From NCBI RefSeq assembly GCF_036370855.1, contig NW_026991372.1:62001-126000 (forward strand): a stretch of DNA of 64,000 nt, given 5' to 3'. The DNA is from Dromaius novaehollandiae (Eukaryota > Chordata > Aves > Casuariiformes > Dromaiidae). Of this stretch, positions 33,524 to 51,218 are shown piece by piece (position 1 is the first letter of the stretch; each line of letters begins with the position of its first letter). Made by a program: the position numbers and the translations under genes. The notes beneath the pieces were generated by a model. The model was given only the letters and a program-made list of their open reading frames with translations. It did no database searches and had not been told where the DNA came from.

Positions 33524-36500
33524 TCAGCGTGCCGCCGGCCCCCGCGGCCGGGCCGTCTCCAGGTCCCGCCAGGCGCTCCAGGGGCTCCAGGTGGGGCTGG
33601 CGTTGGGGTCGCGGCAGCTGATGCGCACCCGCCGCGCGCCCTCCCGCAGGCTCGTCTCCTCCCTGCCCTCCAGGTACTCGTCCGCCTGCAAGGCAGGGCC
33701 GCGGTGGGGCGGCAGCACCCAGCCCACCCCGTCCGTGTCCGTGGGCGCTGGCTGGGGACGAGCTCCCGGGGAGGGTGGGAGCGGGGCGGGAGCGGGGCGG
33801 CAGGGAAGCAGGTGAGGGCCGCAGCCGCAGTTTCCTGCCCGCAAGGGGCCGGGGAAGGGAAGCGATCCCTGCACACGGAGCGGGTTGCGGTTCCTAAATG
33901 ACAGCCCTGCGCAGAGGGAAAGGTCCCGGCTGGGGTGGCCTTTACTAAAGGACACAGCTCTGAGTCAGACGGGAGGAAAAATAAAGCCCAAGTAAGAGTG
34001 AAGGCAATGCCGTGCAGGCGCGGAGCAGCATGGGCATGCAGTGGTGTGGGCATGGGGCAGCGAGGGCGTGGGGCAGTGTGGGCACGGGACAGCGAGGGCA
34101 TGGGGCAGTGCAGGCGCGGAGCAGCACGGGCATGGGGCGGTGTGGGCACAGGGCAGCAAGGGCACGGGGCAGTGCAGGTGCAGCACAGCAAAGGTGGAAG
34201 GCAGTGTGGGCGCGGGGCAGCGTGGACACAGGACATGGAGGGGACATGGCAGGACCAGCACTGGGGAGCAGGGGCACAGGGCTGTGTGGGCACGGGGCAG
34301 CACGGGCACGGGGCAGTGGGGGCATGGGGCAGTGCAGGCATGGGGCAGTGAGGACATGGGTAGCGAGGACACGTGCAGTGAGGGCATGGGGCAATGCAGG
34401 CATGGGGCAGTGCAGGTGTGGGGCAATGCAGGTGTGGGGCAGTGAGGACATGGGTAGTGAGGACACGTGCAGTGAGGGCATGGGGCAATGCAGGCATGGG
34501 GCAGTGCAGGCGTGGGGCAGTGAGGGCATGGGGCAGTGCAGGTGTGGGGCAGTGAGGGCATGGGGCAATGCAGGCATGGGGCAATGCAGGTGTGGGGCAG
34601 CGAGGACACGTGCAGTGAGGGCATGGGGCAGTGCAGGCGTGGGGCAGTGAGGGCATGGGGCAGTGTGGGAACAGGGTGGTGAGGGCATGGGGCAGTGCAG
34701 GTGTGGGGCAGTGAGGGCATGGGGCAGTGCAGGCATGGGGCAGTGCAGGCGTGGGGCAGCGAGGACATGGGTAGCAAGGGCATGGGGCAGTGCAGGCGTG
34801 GGGCAGTGCAGGCGTGGGGCAGCGTGGGCAGCGGGTGGTGAGGGCAGTGGCGGCTCGCGGCGTTACCTGTGCGCCGTCGGGGAGCTCGTACTGCAGCCGG
34901 TAGAGCAGGGCGAAGTAGGACTTGGGAAGCGGCCAGGAGGCCGGGGGGGCCCACGCCAGGTAGAGCCGCCCCCCCCGCCGCCGCACCGTCAGCTCCTGCG
35001 GCGGGTCGGGCCGCACTGTGGGCACAGCGCGGTGGGGATGTCACCCCGGGGTGCCCCAGCCGGTGGGGGCCCCTCCCTGCGGGCCCCGAGCACCCCATGG
35101 GGCCGAGCGCGCCGTGGGGCTGGCAGCGTGGGGCTGGAGCCGGGAGCGTCCCCAGGAGGGGCGTCCGTCCCCGCTGCCGGACCCCACCGCTGTGGGTCTG
35201 GGCTCACCGATGTCGCGGATGAAGAAGTGGATGGTGAAGCTGAGGAAGGAGTTGTCCGAGAGCCCCTCGAGGTGCAGCTGCAGCGGGTGCAGCTCCTCCG
35301 CGAAGGGGCAGAACGAGGGGTCGGCGAAGCTGGCGCTGAACCCGCCGCCGCGGCCGGCCACGTGCACCCAGTCCCCGAAGGAGCCGTTGCTGCGGGCGGG
35401 AGCAGGGGCACGGGTGAGGGCTGGCCGGGGGCGGGGGCCGGGGCGGGCACCAAGGCACCCGGCACCCACCTGCGCGTGAGGCGGGCGCGGAAGACGCTGA
35501 AACTCGGGGCCCTCCAGGAGCAGCGGAAGGAGCCGCGGTAGGACTCGGCCTGGCAGGAGACGTTCATGCGCTCCTTGCCTGCTGGGGCTGCGAGGAGGCA
35601 ACGGATCAGGGCCCCCAGCCCGGGGGGGCTGCACAGCCTGCGCTCAGGGTCTGTCCTGCATCCAGCCCCAGCCCTGCCCCATCACCTTGTGTCCATCCCC
35701 AGCCCTGCTCCATCACTCCACATCCATCCCCAGCTCTGCTCCCTCACCCCACATCCATCCCCAGCCCTGCTCCGTCAACCTATGTCCATCCCCAGCCCTG
35801 CTCCGTCACCCCACGTCCATCCCCAGCCCTGCTCCGTCACCCTACATCCATGCCCAGCCCTACATCCATTCCCAGCCCTGCTCCATCACCCCACATCCCT
35901 CCCCAGCCCTGCTCCATCACCCTACATCCATGCCCAGCCCTACATCCATTCCCAGCCCTGCTCCATCACCCCACATCCCTCCCCAGCCCTGCTCCATCAC
36001 CCCACATCCATGCCCAGCCCTACATCCATTCCCAGCCCTGCTCCATCACCCCACATCCCTCCCCAGCCCTGCTCCATCACCCCACATCCATGCCCAGCCC
36101 TACATCCATTCCCAGCCCTGCTCCATCACCCCACATCCATCCCCAGCCCTGCTCCATCACCCTACATCCATGCCCAGCCCTACATCCATTCCCAGCCCTG
36201 CTCCATCACCCCACATCCCTCCCCCGCCCCGCTCCTTCAGCCCCTGGTCTCCCGCAGCAGGGCCGTGCCGGGCTCTGCCCTCGCGCCCAGCCAGCCCCAC
36301 GTACACGTGCTCCTGACCACCACGTAGGTGGTGTCCAGCAGGACGGAGCCGGCCCAGCAGCTGTAGTTGCCGGCGGCCGGCAGGTCCAAGCCCAGGATGG
36401 TGAGCGTGCGTCCCTCGGCGACGAGCTCTGCCATGGGCTCCAGCTCCCCGTTCAGCGTCCAGGTCACCTGCTGCTCTGAGGTGTTGCAGGTCACCACCAC

Positions 36501-37434
36501 GTCCTCATCCAGGTTCCCGACCTGAACTGCAACAGGACGCAGAGTCTACGGTCAGAGCTGGGGCTCTGGTGTGGGCGGCCCCTCCGCCAGCCCAGCATGA
36601 GGCCGTGCCCCGCATCATCCCTACGCACCGGGTCCATCCTCCTCCACTGTCCCCAGCCCTGCCCCGTCACCCCACATCCATCCCCAGCCCCTGCATCCAT
36701 CCCCAGCCCTGCCCCGTCACCCCACATCCATCCCCAGCCCCTGCATCCATCCCCAGCCCTGCCCCGTCACCCCACATCCCTCCCCAGCCCCTGCATCCCT
36801 CCCCAGCCCTGCTCCCTCACCCCACATCCCTCCCCAGCCCCTGCATCCATCCCCAGCCCTGCTCCCTCACCCCACATCCCTCCCCAGCCCCTGCATCCAT
36901 CCCCAGCCCTGCCCCGTCACCCCACATCCCTCCCCAGCCCCTGCATCCATCCCCAGCCCTGCTCCATCACCCCACATCCATCCCCAGCCCTACATCCATC
37001 CCCAGCCCTGCTCCATCACCCCACATCCATCCCCAGCCCCTGCATCCATCCCCAGCCCTGCTCCATCACCCCACATCCCTCCCCAGCCCTACATCCCTCC
37101 CCAGCCCTGCTCCCTCACCCCACATCCCTCCTCAGCCCTGCTCCGTCACCCCACATCCCTCCCCAGACCCCTGTGTCCATTCTGCCCCCACCCTTGTCCC
37201 CCCCGGGCAGGGATGCCCACGTCCCTGAGGTCGGGAGCCCCACATCAGAAGGCCGTGGGCACAGCCCACCCCCCCACTGCTTGGAGGTCCTGCCCCCCTC
37301 AGCGCCCCAGCAGTGGGGCATCCCCTCTCCCCCCCCCCCGGGGCCTGGCCCGGGCGGGACTCACGCTTCTGGGGGAAGGTGGTCAGGGCGCGGGCAGAGG
37401 CGAGGCACAGCACCAGCCCCACCAGCAGCAGCAT
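33524..37434 (-). CDS. IL12B (p40)-like cytokine subunit, complete, six coding exons
   Basis: Minus-strand coding exons 37365-37434, 36305-36526, 35470-35587, 35208-35389, 34867-35015 and 33524-33685 join in frame to 300 aa (human IL12B 328). Signal peptide is residues 1-15 or so (MLLLVGLVLCLASARA). The Ig domain is about 24-95 with C37 and C80 and VTWTLNG, matching human ITWTLDQ. The first FNIII domain has C109 and C120 (NVSCQAES..FRCSW). FFIRDIVRPDPPQEL (192-206) nearly equals human FFIRDIIKPDPPKNL. The last domain has SYFALLY and a canonical WSPWS (280-284). The start ATG directly follows a good acceptor (ttcccaccgcag), with a non-coding exon 1 upstream, as in IL12B. Known family role: secreted p40 pairs with p35 (IL-12) or p19 (IL-23) and binds IL12RB1. 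Whether this protein does so is inference. EBI3 and CRLF1 are less likely because the Ig domain and the linker are IL12B-type. Confidence 0.93.
33985..34860. repeat. Minisatellite in the last intron of the IL12B-like gene
   Basis: About 870 bases of 13-26-base units: GGGCAGTGCAGGCATGGGGC and GGGCAGTGAGGGCATGGG, with a longer period containing AGGACATGGGTAG and AGGACACGTGCAG. It is open in most frames on both strands and accounts for Cys/His/Pro-rich translations there. Confidence 0.92.
35650..36235. repeat. Minisatellite between exons 3 and 4 of the IL12B-like gene
   Basis: Units of about 30 bases (CCAGCCCTGCTCCATCACCC followed by CACATCCATCC). In the second half they form a higher-order block of about 75-100 bases with TACATCCATGCCCAGCC. 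Confidence 0.92.
36650..37185. repeat. Minisatellite between exons 2 and 3 of the IL12B-like gene
   Basis: Units of CCAGCCCTGCCCCGTCACCC then CACATCCATCCCCAGCCCC, with TGCATCCATC inserted, about 54-60 bases. Same sequence family and orientation as the array at 35.65-36.24 kb, on the other side of exon 3. Confidence 0.92.
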
Positions 37435-37877
37435 CTGCGGTGGGAAGAGCGGCATGGCGAAGGCAGCTAAGGGACCGGCCGCGTCCTGGGTGAAGGGGAC
37501 CGGACACGTCGGGGTGAAGGAGACCAGCCGTGTCCCAGGCGAAGGGGACCAGCCGTGCCCGGGTGTGCGCTGGCTGCGGGACAGGCGAGGGCAGAGCAGC
37601 CCCAGCCCCGGGCTGGCAGCGGGATCGGGCACGGGGAGGGGACGGTGCTGGGTGGGAGCAGCTGGAGAAGCCTCGCACCCGCTGCCGGGGCACAGGGCAT
37701 CCCAACCCCGCCAGCACCGGCCCAGCGGGCGCCTCGCCCTGAGCCGGAGGCTGCAGCCCCGCGTGCAGCAGCAGCAGCAGCATCCCTGCGCTGGAGCTGC
37801 CCCGTGCCTGGAGGTCGCCGGTGCCCGGGGACGCGGTGACGGCGCTCGCGGCAGCCCCGCTCCCCCGCCGTGCTTAC

Positions 37878-37950
37878 CTTGCGGGTCGGCACCGCACGCG
37901 GCTCCGGCTGGCTCGGCAGGGTCGGGGGCGCTGAGCTGGCCCACTATATA
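37878..37950 (-). promoter_or_regulatory. TATA promoter and non-coding exon 1 of the IL12B-like gene
   Basis: The minus strand reads GTATATAGTGGGCC (TATATAG at 37944-37950). About 65 bases on, a donor CAAG|gtaagc closes an ATG-free exon at 37878. Transcription would start near 37918. A TATA box is unusual in this CpG-rich window, where the other promoters lack one, and suits an inducible cytokine gene. Confidence 0.6.
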
Positions 37951-37959
37951 CGGGGCCGG

Positions 37960-39655
37960 GACCCCGCGGGGCTGCCCCGAGGTGAAGCCAAACCCACAGA
38001 GCATCACAGTTCTCAGAAGAGGCAAAAGCCTCGCTGGGTGGAGCCGCGAGCCCGGCCTGGCTCCAGCCCCCGGCCCGCAGACCTCAGCCTCGGCACGGGC
38101 ACGGGCTGGCGGGGAGCAGGGGGGGCCCCTCGCCCACCCCGAGCACGGGCACCGCTGGGGCGGCGGCGAGGGGCTGCCCCATCCCACCTGGATGGAGGCA
38201 GGTGGACGCGGCGGGGCCGGGATGGGTGCTCAGCACCCTCGCGCACAGACCCCGGACCGGGGGGGCTGCGGGCCCTGCGGCAGGGTTTGCACCGCACGGA
38301 GCTGCCCGAGCCCGGGGCACGGCGGGGAGGGCACGGCGGTGCCGGACAGGCCCGGAGCGCGGGAGGCGGCCGCCGGGGCTCTGCCTGCAGCCGGCCGGGG
38401 GGCACGTGGGCACGGCGGCTCGGCCGGAGGGGACAGCGGGCACAGCGGCTGGGGCCCGGCCGGGCGGGGGACAGCCCTGGTACGCGGTGGTGGGGAACAG
38501 CCCGTCTGCGGGCAGCGCAGGAGCCCCGGGAGCGGGACGGGCTCTGCCCGCACAGGGAAACCGTGGAGGCGCAGGGCTGGGGCACGGTGGGGAGCGGGCG
38601 CTTGCAGCGGGGGGCCGTGGAGGCAGGACCGCGGTGGCCCAGCAAGGCTGGAGGAGGCAGCAGCCAGGGGCAGAGGTCCGGGGTGCAGCGGCTGCCGTGC
38701 AAGGGCAGTCCTCGGGGCCGTGCCCCTTCCGCCCCGCGGCCGAGCGGCCGCCCCGGCCCCGCAGGAAGCAGCCCGGAGCCGGGCACGGGGGCTGGGGGCA
38801 GCTCCCCCCGGCCGGAGCCCACAGATCCAGGCTTGGCGAGGGGCAGCGAGGATGACCTGTGCCAGGGCTCCGGCTCACGTACTTTCTGGGGTTCCTAGAA
38901 AGCGAGGGGGAAGTTCAGGCTGCCGGGGCCGGGGGCGGGGGAGAAACCCTGCCGTCACCTCCCGCCGCCGGCCTTCGAGGCTCCAGCACCCCAGGGCGAC
39001 GCCGCCAGGCCCCGGGGCCCTTCCCGGGAGCCACCGAGCCGTGGCGGCATGAGCCGGGCACGGGGCTGCCACCGCGGCAGGCGGCGAGGGGAAGCGCCGG
39101 CACCGCAGCGCTGGGGGGGAACGCGGGACACGGGAGCCGGCCCCAGGCGTGCCCCAGCCCCCGGGGAGCGCGGGGGGCTGTGTGCCGGAGCGGCCGGGGC
39201 TCCTGCGCATGCAGCCGGCCGCCCGCCGCCCCCGCCGGCCGCAGCTTCCCCTCCGCTTCTGCAGAAGAGCGCGAGCGACCGCGGCGGGGAAGACCCGGCC
39301 CAAAGGCCAGGGCTGCCCCTCGGGCGGCACCGGCGGAGGCAGCGGCGCGGTACCTGGAACCGGGGCGCGAGGTGAGCCGGGCTGGGGATGCATCACGCTC
39401 AGAAAGCCCCCGAGGGGGCTGGGGGGGGCAGCGTGGGGCTGGGGGGCATGGGGCTCCGGGAGCAGAGGGGACCCCGGGAGCACCAGCGCGGTGGGGCTGC
39501 TGCAGCGATGGAGCCCTTGGCCCCGGGGGCCGGGGCTGCACCCCCCCAGGGGACCCCAGCCCCAGCAGCATGCGGGGGGCTGAGCCCGGCGAGGGGAGAC
39601 CCCCCCCATCCCAGCCAGCCCCTGCAGATACCGACTCCAGGCCAGCAGCAAAGGT
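37960..39655. other. Spacer between the IL12B-like gene and DQX1; no gene recognised
   Basis: Non-repetitive GC-rich DNA. No domain, splice-consistent exon chain or RNA gene was recognised on either strand. Confidence 0.6.
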
Positions 39656-39663
39656 CACAAAAC

Positions 39664-39669
39664 TTTATA
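39664..39669 (-). terminator. DQX1: Likely poly(A) signal variant of DQX1
   Basis: TATAAA on the minus strand about 300 bases after the DQX1 stop, within the only AT-rich patch there (gtataaagttttgtgacc). A variant hexamer; moderate support. Confidence 0.45.
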
Positions 39670-39969
39670 CAGGCGAAACCGCAGCAGCCCCGCGGAGCTG
39701 CTCCCCCGGGGGGGACGGCCGGGCCTGGCACCCGCCGCCGGGGCGGCTCCAGCACAACGCCCCAGCCCGCGGCCCCCGGCCCCCCTCACCAAGCCCAGCT
39801 CTGCCGCGGGCAGACGTCCGGCCGGCCCCACGGCTGCCGGGGGGGCTGCGGTAGCGGCAGGCTCTGCCCCCCTCCCCGGGGAGGGGACAGCCCTGGGGGC
39901 AGCGCTGCCCGGGGCTCCGCGCCCCGCCGTCACGGGCCCTCCGCGGAGGGCTGCGGCAGCGGCTCCGGC

Positions 39970-47078
<7,109 letters not shown>

Positions 47079-47687
47079 GGCAGGGCGCTGCAAGGCACAG
47101 GCACGGCGGGGAACAGGGCTGCTCCAGGGCTCCGGAGAGCCGGGCTGGCCTGGCCCGGACCCGCCCTGGCCGGGAGCCCGGTGCCGGCTCCCCGCGCCTG
47201 GCGGCCCCTCGGGGCGGGGGTCCCCCGCCGGGACACTCGGAGGGGCAGGAGGGTCTGGGCTGCGGCAGACGGGGGCGGGGGGGCGCGGCCAGGCTGTGGG
47301 GCAGCTGGGACAGGGGCGCAGATCGGACTCGACCAGAGAAACCGGACCGGACCGGACCGGGCCACGGGGAAACCGGGACAGGGAGGGGGCAAGACTGGGG
47401 CACCGGGAGCAGGGCACGGGGGAACCGGAGCGGGCACGGGCACCTTGGGTGGAACAGCCGGAGAGGGACAGCTCAGGTGCCGGCCTAAGAAGCACGGGAC
47501 AGCCCTGGCGGACCGGACCGGCTGGGCACGGAGACACCGGGATGGACAGGACCGGGAGCCCGGACTCTGCCCTCCCAGCCTGGCCTGGCCTGGCTTGAGC
47601 CACAGCTCCGGTTCGAGCCCCGGTTCGGGCTCCGGTTCCGGTTCGGGCTCCGGTTCCGGCCGCGGCGCGGCCCGGCCCGCGGCTCAC

Positions 47688-47975
47688 CTGCGCGCACCGC
47701 CGCCGCCTCGGGGCTCTGCCTCGGCAGACGTCAGGTGACCGCGGGCGGCGGTCACGTGGCCCCGTCCTCCGCGGCCGCCAATCAGCGGCGCGGGGCGGGC
47801 CCCGCCGCTCGCCGGCCCCGCCCCTTGCGGGCGCCGCACCGCCCCTCCAGCGTCTCGTGCCCGCCCGCCGGGGCGCGGCCGCTCAGCCCCGCCCCCCGCG
47901 CGGCCCACCAATCAGCGCGCAGCAGGGGCCCCGCCTGTTGCTAGGCGCGGCGGTGCCTGCGTGGCAACGGGCGGG
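47688..47975. promoter_or_regulatory. DQX1 CpG-island promoter with E-box, two CCAAT boxes and RFX-like half sites
   Basis: The DQX1 non-coding exon ends at 47688 (minus). Upstream are GTCACGTGGC (E-box 47753-47758), CCAAT at 47778-47782 and 47908-47912, and the pair GTTGCTAGG (47937-47945) / TGGCAACGG (47962-47970). The last two are X-box-type RFX half sites in the right mutual orientation but with a wide spacing. Both strands could be transcribed from here. No plus-strand gene was recognised before 51.2 kb. Confidence 0.4.
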
Positions 47976-48474
47976 CCTGGGCCTGGCGCTGGGGCCGCGG
48001 CCGCGTGTGGCCCGCCGGGGGCCGAGCCCTGCCCCTGCCCCCGCCCCCGCCCCCGTCCCCGCGAGGGCTGCGCGCTGCGGGGCCCCGCCGGAGCTCGGAC
48101 CCTCGGCGCGGGAGGAGCTGCGAGCTGAAGCCCCGCGCGGTCCCGGGGTCCCGGGCCTCCCCTCCCCTCCCCTCCCCGGGCGCGGTGCAGCCCCCCAGCC
48201 GCAGGGCCCCTGCGCAGCGCCGGCTCACGGCTCACGGCCACGCGCCCCGCTGCCCCACGGCGACGCCGGACCCGCGCGGGCCCCCTCAGCGCGGCGGCGG
48301 CGGCGGAGCCGGTCACCGGCAGGTGGCGCTGCCGCACCAGCGACGGGCGCGGCGGCCGGAGCCCCCGGGCGTCCCGCTGCGCTGAGCTGCCGGCGCCGCC
48401 TGGCGGAACCGGGCCGGGGCCGGGGCAGGGCCGGGCTGCGCTGGGCCCCACCGGGCGGCAGCGCAGGGGCTACA

Positions 48475-49480
48475 GCAGCCGGGGCCCCTGCCCCGCAGGG
48501 CCCACAGCCCCAGCAGCCCCATAGCCCCGGGCAGCCCCATAGCCCGAGCAGCCCGGGCCCCCAGCCCTGGCACCTGGCCCCATAGCCCCAGCAGCCCCAT
48601 AGCCCCGAGCAGCCCCATAGCCCCGGGCAGCCCCACAGCCCCAGCAGCCTGGCCACCCAGCCCTGGCACCTGGCCCCATAGCCCCAGCAGCCCCATAGCC
48701 CCGAGCAGCCCCATAGCCCCAGCAGCCTGGGCCCCCAACCCTGGCACCTGGCCCCATAGCCCCAGCAGCCCCATAGCCCCGCGCAGCCCCATAGCCCCAG
48801 CAGCCCGGGCACCCAGCCCTGTCACCTGGCCCCATAGCCCCAGCAGCCCCATAGCATGAGCAGCCCCATAGCCCCAGCAACCTGGGCACCCAGCCCTGGC
48901 ACCTGGCCCCATAGCCCCAGCAGCCCCACAGCTCAGAGCAGCCTGGGCACCCAGCCCTGGCACCAGGCACCTTGCCCCAGCAGCCCCATAGCCCCAGCAG
49001 CCTGGGCACCCAGCCTTGGCACCTTGCCCCATAGCCTGAGCAGCCCCGAGCAGCCTGAGCAGCCCCATAGCCTGAGCAGCCCCATAGCCCCGAGCAGCCC
49101 CATAGCTCCAGGCATCCTGGGCACCCAGCCCTGGCACCTGGCACCTTGCCCCAGCAGCCCCATAGTCTCGAGCAGCCCCATAGCCCAGAGCACTAGGCCC
49201 CATAGCACGAGCAGCCCCATTGCCCCGAGTAGCCTGGGCACCCAGCCCTGGCACCTTGCCCCATAGCCCAAGCAGCCGCATAGCCCAGAGCACTAGGCTC
49301 ATAGCCCTGAGCAGCCCCATAGCCCCAGCAGCCCCATAGCCCTGAGCAGCTTGGGCACCCAGCCCTGGCACCTTGCCCCATAGCCAGAGCAGCCCCATAG
49401 CCCCGAGCACTAGGCCCCATAGCCTGAGCAGCCCCATAGCCCAGAGCACTAGGCCCCATAGCCCGAGCAGCCCCCAACCC
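48475..49480. repeat. 1-kb minisatellite upstream of DQX1
   Basis: Imperfect 14-17-base words (CCCCATAGCCCCAGCAGC) grouped into about 60-100-base blocks with CTGGGCACCCAGCCCTGGCA. The minus strand gives a stop-free Gly/Ala/Leu-rich frame (period GYGAAGAMG). This is a repeat, not a gene. Confidence 0.93.
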
Positions 49481-51218
49481 CGAGCAGCCATGGCACGTGC
49501 CCCGGCCACCCGGCAGTGCTGGGTGCTGTCTGGTGCAGACGCACGTAGCACCCGGCCGCTGGCTGCCGCGGGAGCTGCGCCTCCGGGAGGGCTGGTGCTG
49601 GCGCGCGGCTCTGGCGAGCCGGAGGCCTGGGGGCTGCCGGGGGCTGTGCCTGGAGCAGTGCTGCGCGGTGCGACGGACTGACGGCCGAGCAGCATCCCGC
49701 AGCCCCGGGAAGCCGGACGGGCAGACGGCCGTGCAGACGCGCAGCTGCCCCAGTGCCTGGGACAGCTCGGATGGGATCCTGCCTCCGCGGGGCACGACAG
49801 AGAAATACCGATGGTCCCGGCTGGCCTGGGGACTCTGCGTGGGCAGCCGCCGGTGGGGGGGTTTGGGGAACCTCTCCAGCTGCTGCAGGCAGAAAGCGAA
49901 ACTCCGAAACCGTTTGCTGTTACCGCTTTCCTCCCGCCACAGCTCTGGGAGAGACCTGCAATCCCCAGGCTCACGCCCGGTGGTCGCGCGGTCTCGGTGT
50001 GCCGAGACCTGAGTCACAGGAGCATGTATTTCGTGCCGCCAGGTCCCCGTGAATGCTGCCCCGGTGCAGGGCCGGCGCTGGGCGCTGGGTGCTGGGTGCT
50101 GGGTGCTGGGGCCGGTCCAGCCGGGCCGGGCGGCAGCAGCCGCTTGCAGCACTTCCTGAGCTCGGCCGCTGAGCAGTCGTGCTGCCGCGGCTGCCTCCCC
50201 CGCGCTGCTTGTCCCCAGCATCACAGGCCCTTGCTGCGGGCCTCGGCGCTGGCAGTCCCTTGGCGGGCGTCTCCGGGGGCGGCTTGCTGCCTCCCTGCAC
50301 CCCGGCACGCTCCGGCACGGAGCAGGGCGATGCCTGTGCCGGTGCCTGGGAGCAGGTGTCCAGGCAGGGGAAAGGGGACCCCGGCAGAGCGGCGCTGCCC
50401 TGGGTCACCTGCTGCCAGCGCTGCGAAGGGACCGGAGCGGCAGGCTTGGGCTCGGCAGCCCGCGCTGGTCCCTGACCCCCCTCGCTGGCGCTGGCCCCGG
50501 GGGCTGGTGCAGACGTGGCTCCAAGGGGTGCTGCAGGGGCAGCCGGGCTGCGGGAGCCCGGCCGGGAGCTGGGAGCACGGCCCGGGGGGGACAGCGGGTG
50601 CCTGCGGAGAGGGTCTGGCCCGGGCTGGGGCTCTGCACCTGGAGTGGGAACCCTCGCGCCTGATCCAGGCGGGGTCCCGGGAACCCGGGGCGCCCTGCTC
50701 GGCCGAGCGGCCCGCGGCGGCCGAGGGAGGAAGGAAGTGGTTGGATGCCGAGCCGTTGCTTCACTCGCCGTTGGGCCGCTGCGAGGGGCGCAGGGCGCTG
50801 GACGTGGGCCCCCGCCATCCCGGCCCCGCGCAGGCATCCGCGCCGGTGGTCCCTGCGGACCGGGACGGTCCCTGTGAACTGCGGCTGGCCCCGCTCCGCG
50901 CCCCCGGCTCCGGCCCCGCGTCCCGCCGGGCTCCCTGGGCCCCTCGGGCACCCGCTGCTGCAGCGTCGCCCGGGGGTGGGCGGCCCCCCCGCTGCACCCG
51001 GGGCCGGGCAGCGCCGCGGTGCTGGGCGGCAGGGAGGGGCCGGGGGCCGCCGTCCCGCGGCTGCCTCGCACGGCGTGCGCGGGGCGGTTTCCGCGCGGCG
51101 CCCGGCGGCGTTGAGGAAGCGGAGGTTTGCACAAGCCGGTGGGCGCACGTGACCGGGGAGCGCGGCGGGAGCGACGGCGGGTGCCGGGCCCCGGGACCCC
51201 CGCGCCGGGCGGCTGGAG
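49480..51218. other. Intergenic DNA and 5' flank of the DOCK-like gene; no gene recognised
   Basis: Unique GC-rich DNA. The last 300 bases form the CpG-rich promoter region of the DOCK-like gene. In human the DQX1 neighbours on this side are AUP1, HTRA2, LOXL3 and DOK1; none was found here. Confidence 0.6.

Noticed and set aside
33985-35025. Cys/His/Pro-rich frame on the minus strand next to IL12B-like exon 6
   Set aside because: Intronic minisatellite; the real exon ends at a good donor at 34867.
33524-37434. EBI3, CRLF1 or CNTF-receptor-like identity for the cytokine-receptor-type gene
   Set aside because: It has an N-terminal Ig domain, and the FFIRDI-PDPP linker and SYF motif are specific to IL12B/p40.
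37432-37455. Upstream in-frame ATG (MPLFPPQ) as the start of the IL12B-like protein
   Set aside because: A strong acceptor (ttcccaccgcag) falls between it and the MLLLVG start, so the upstream codons are intronic.
48475-49974. 550-codon Gly/Ala/Leu-rich frame upstream of DQX1
   Set aside because: Pure minisatellite translation with no splice or promoter support.
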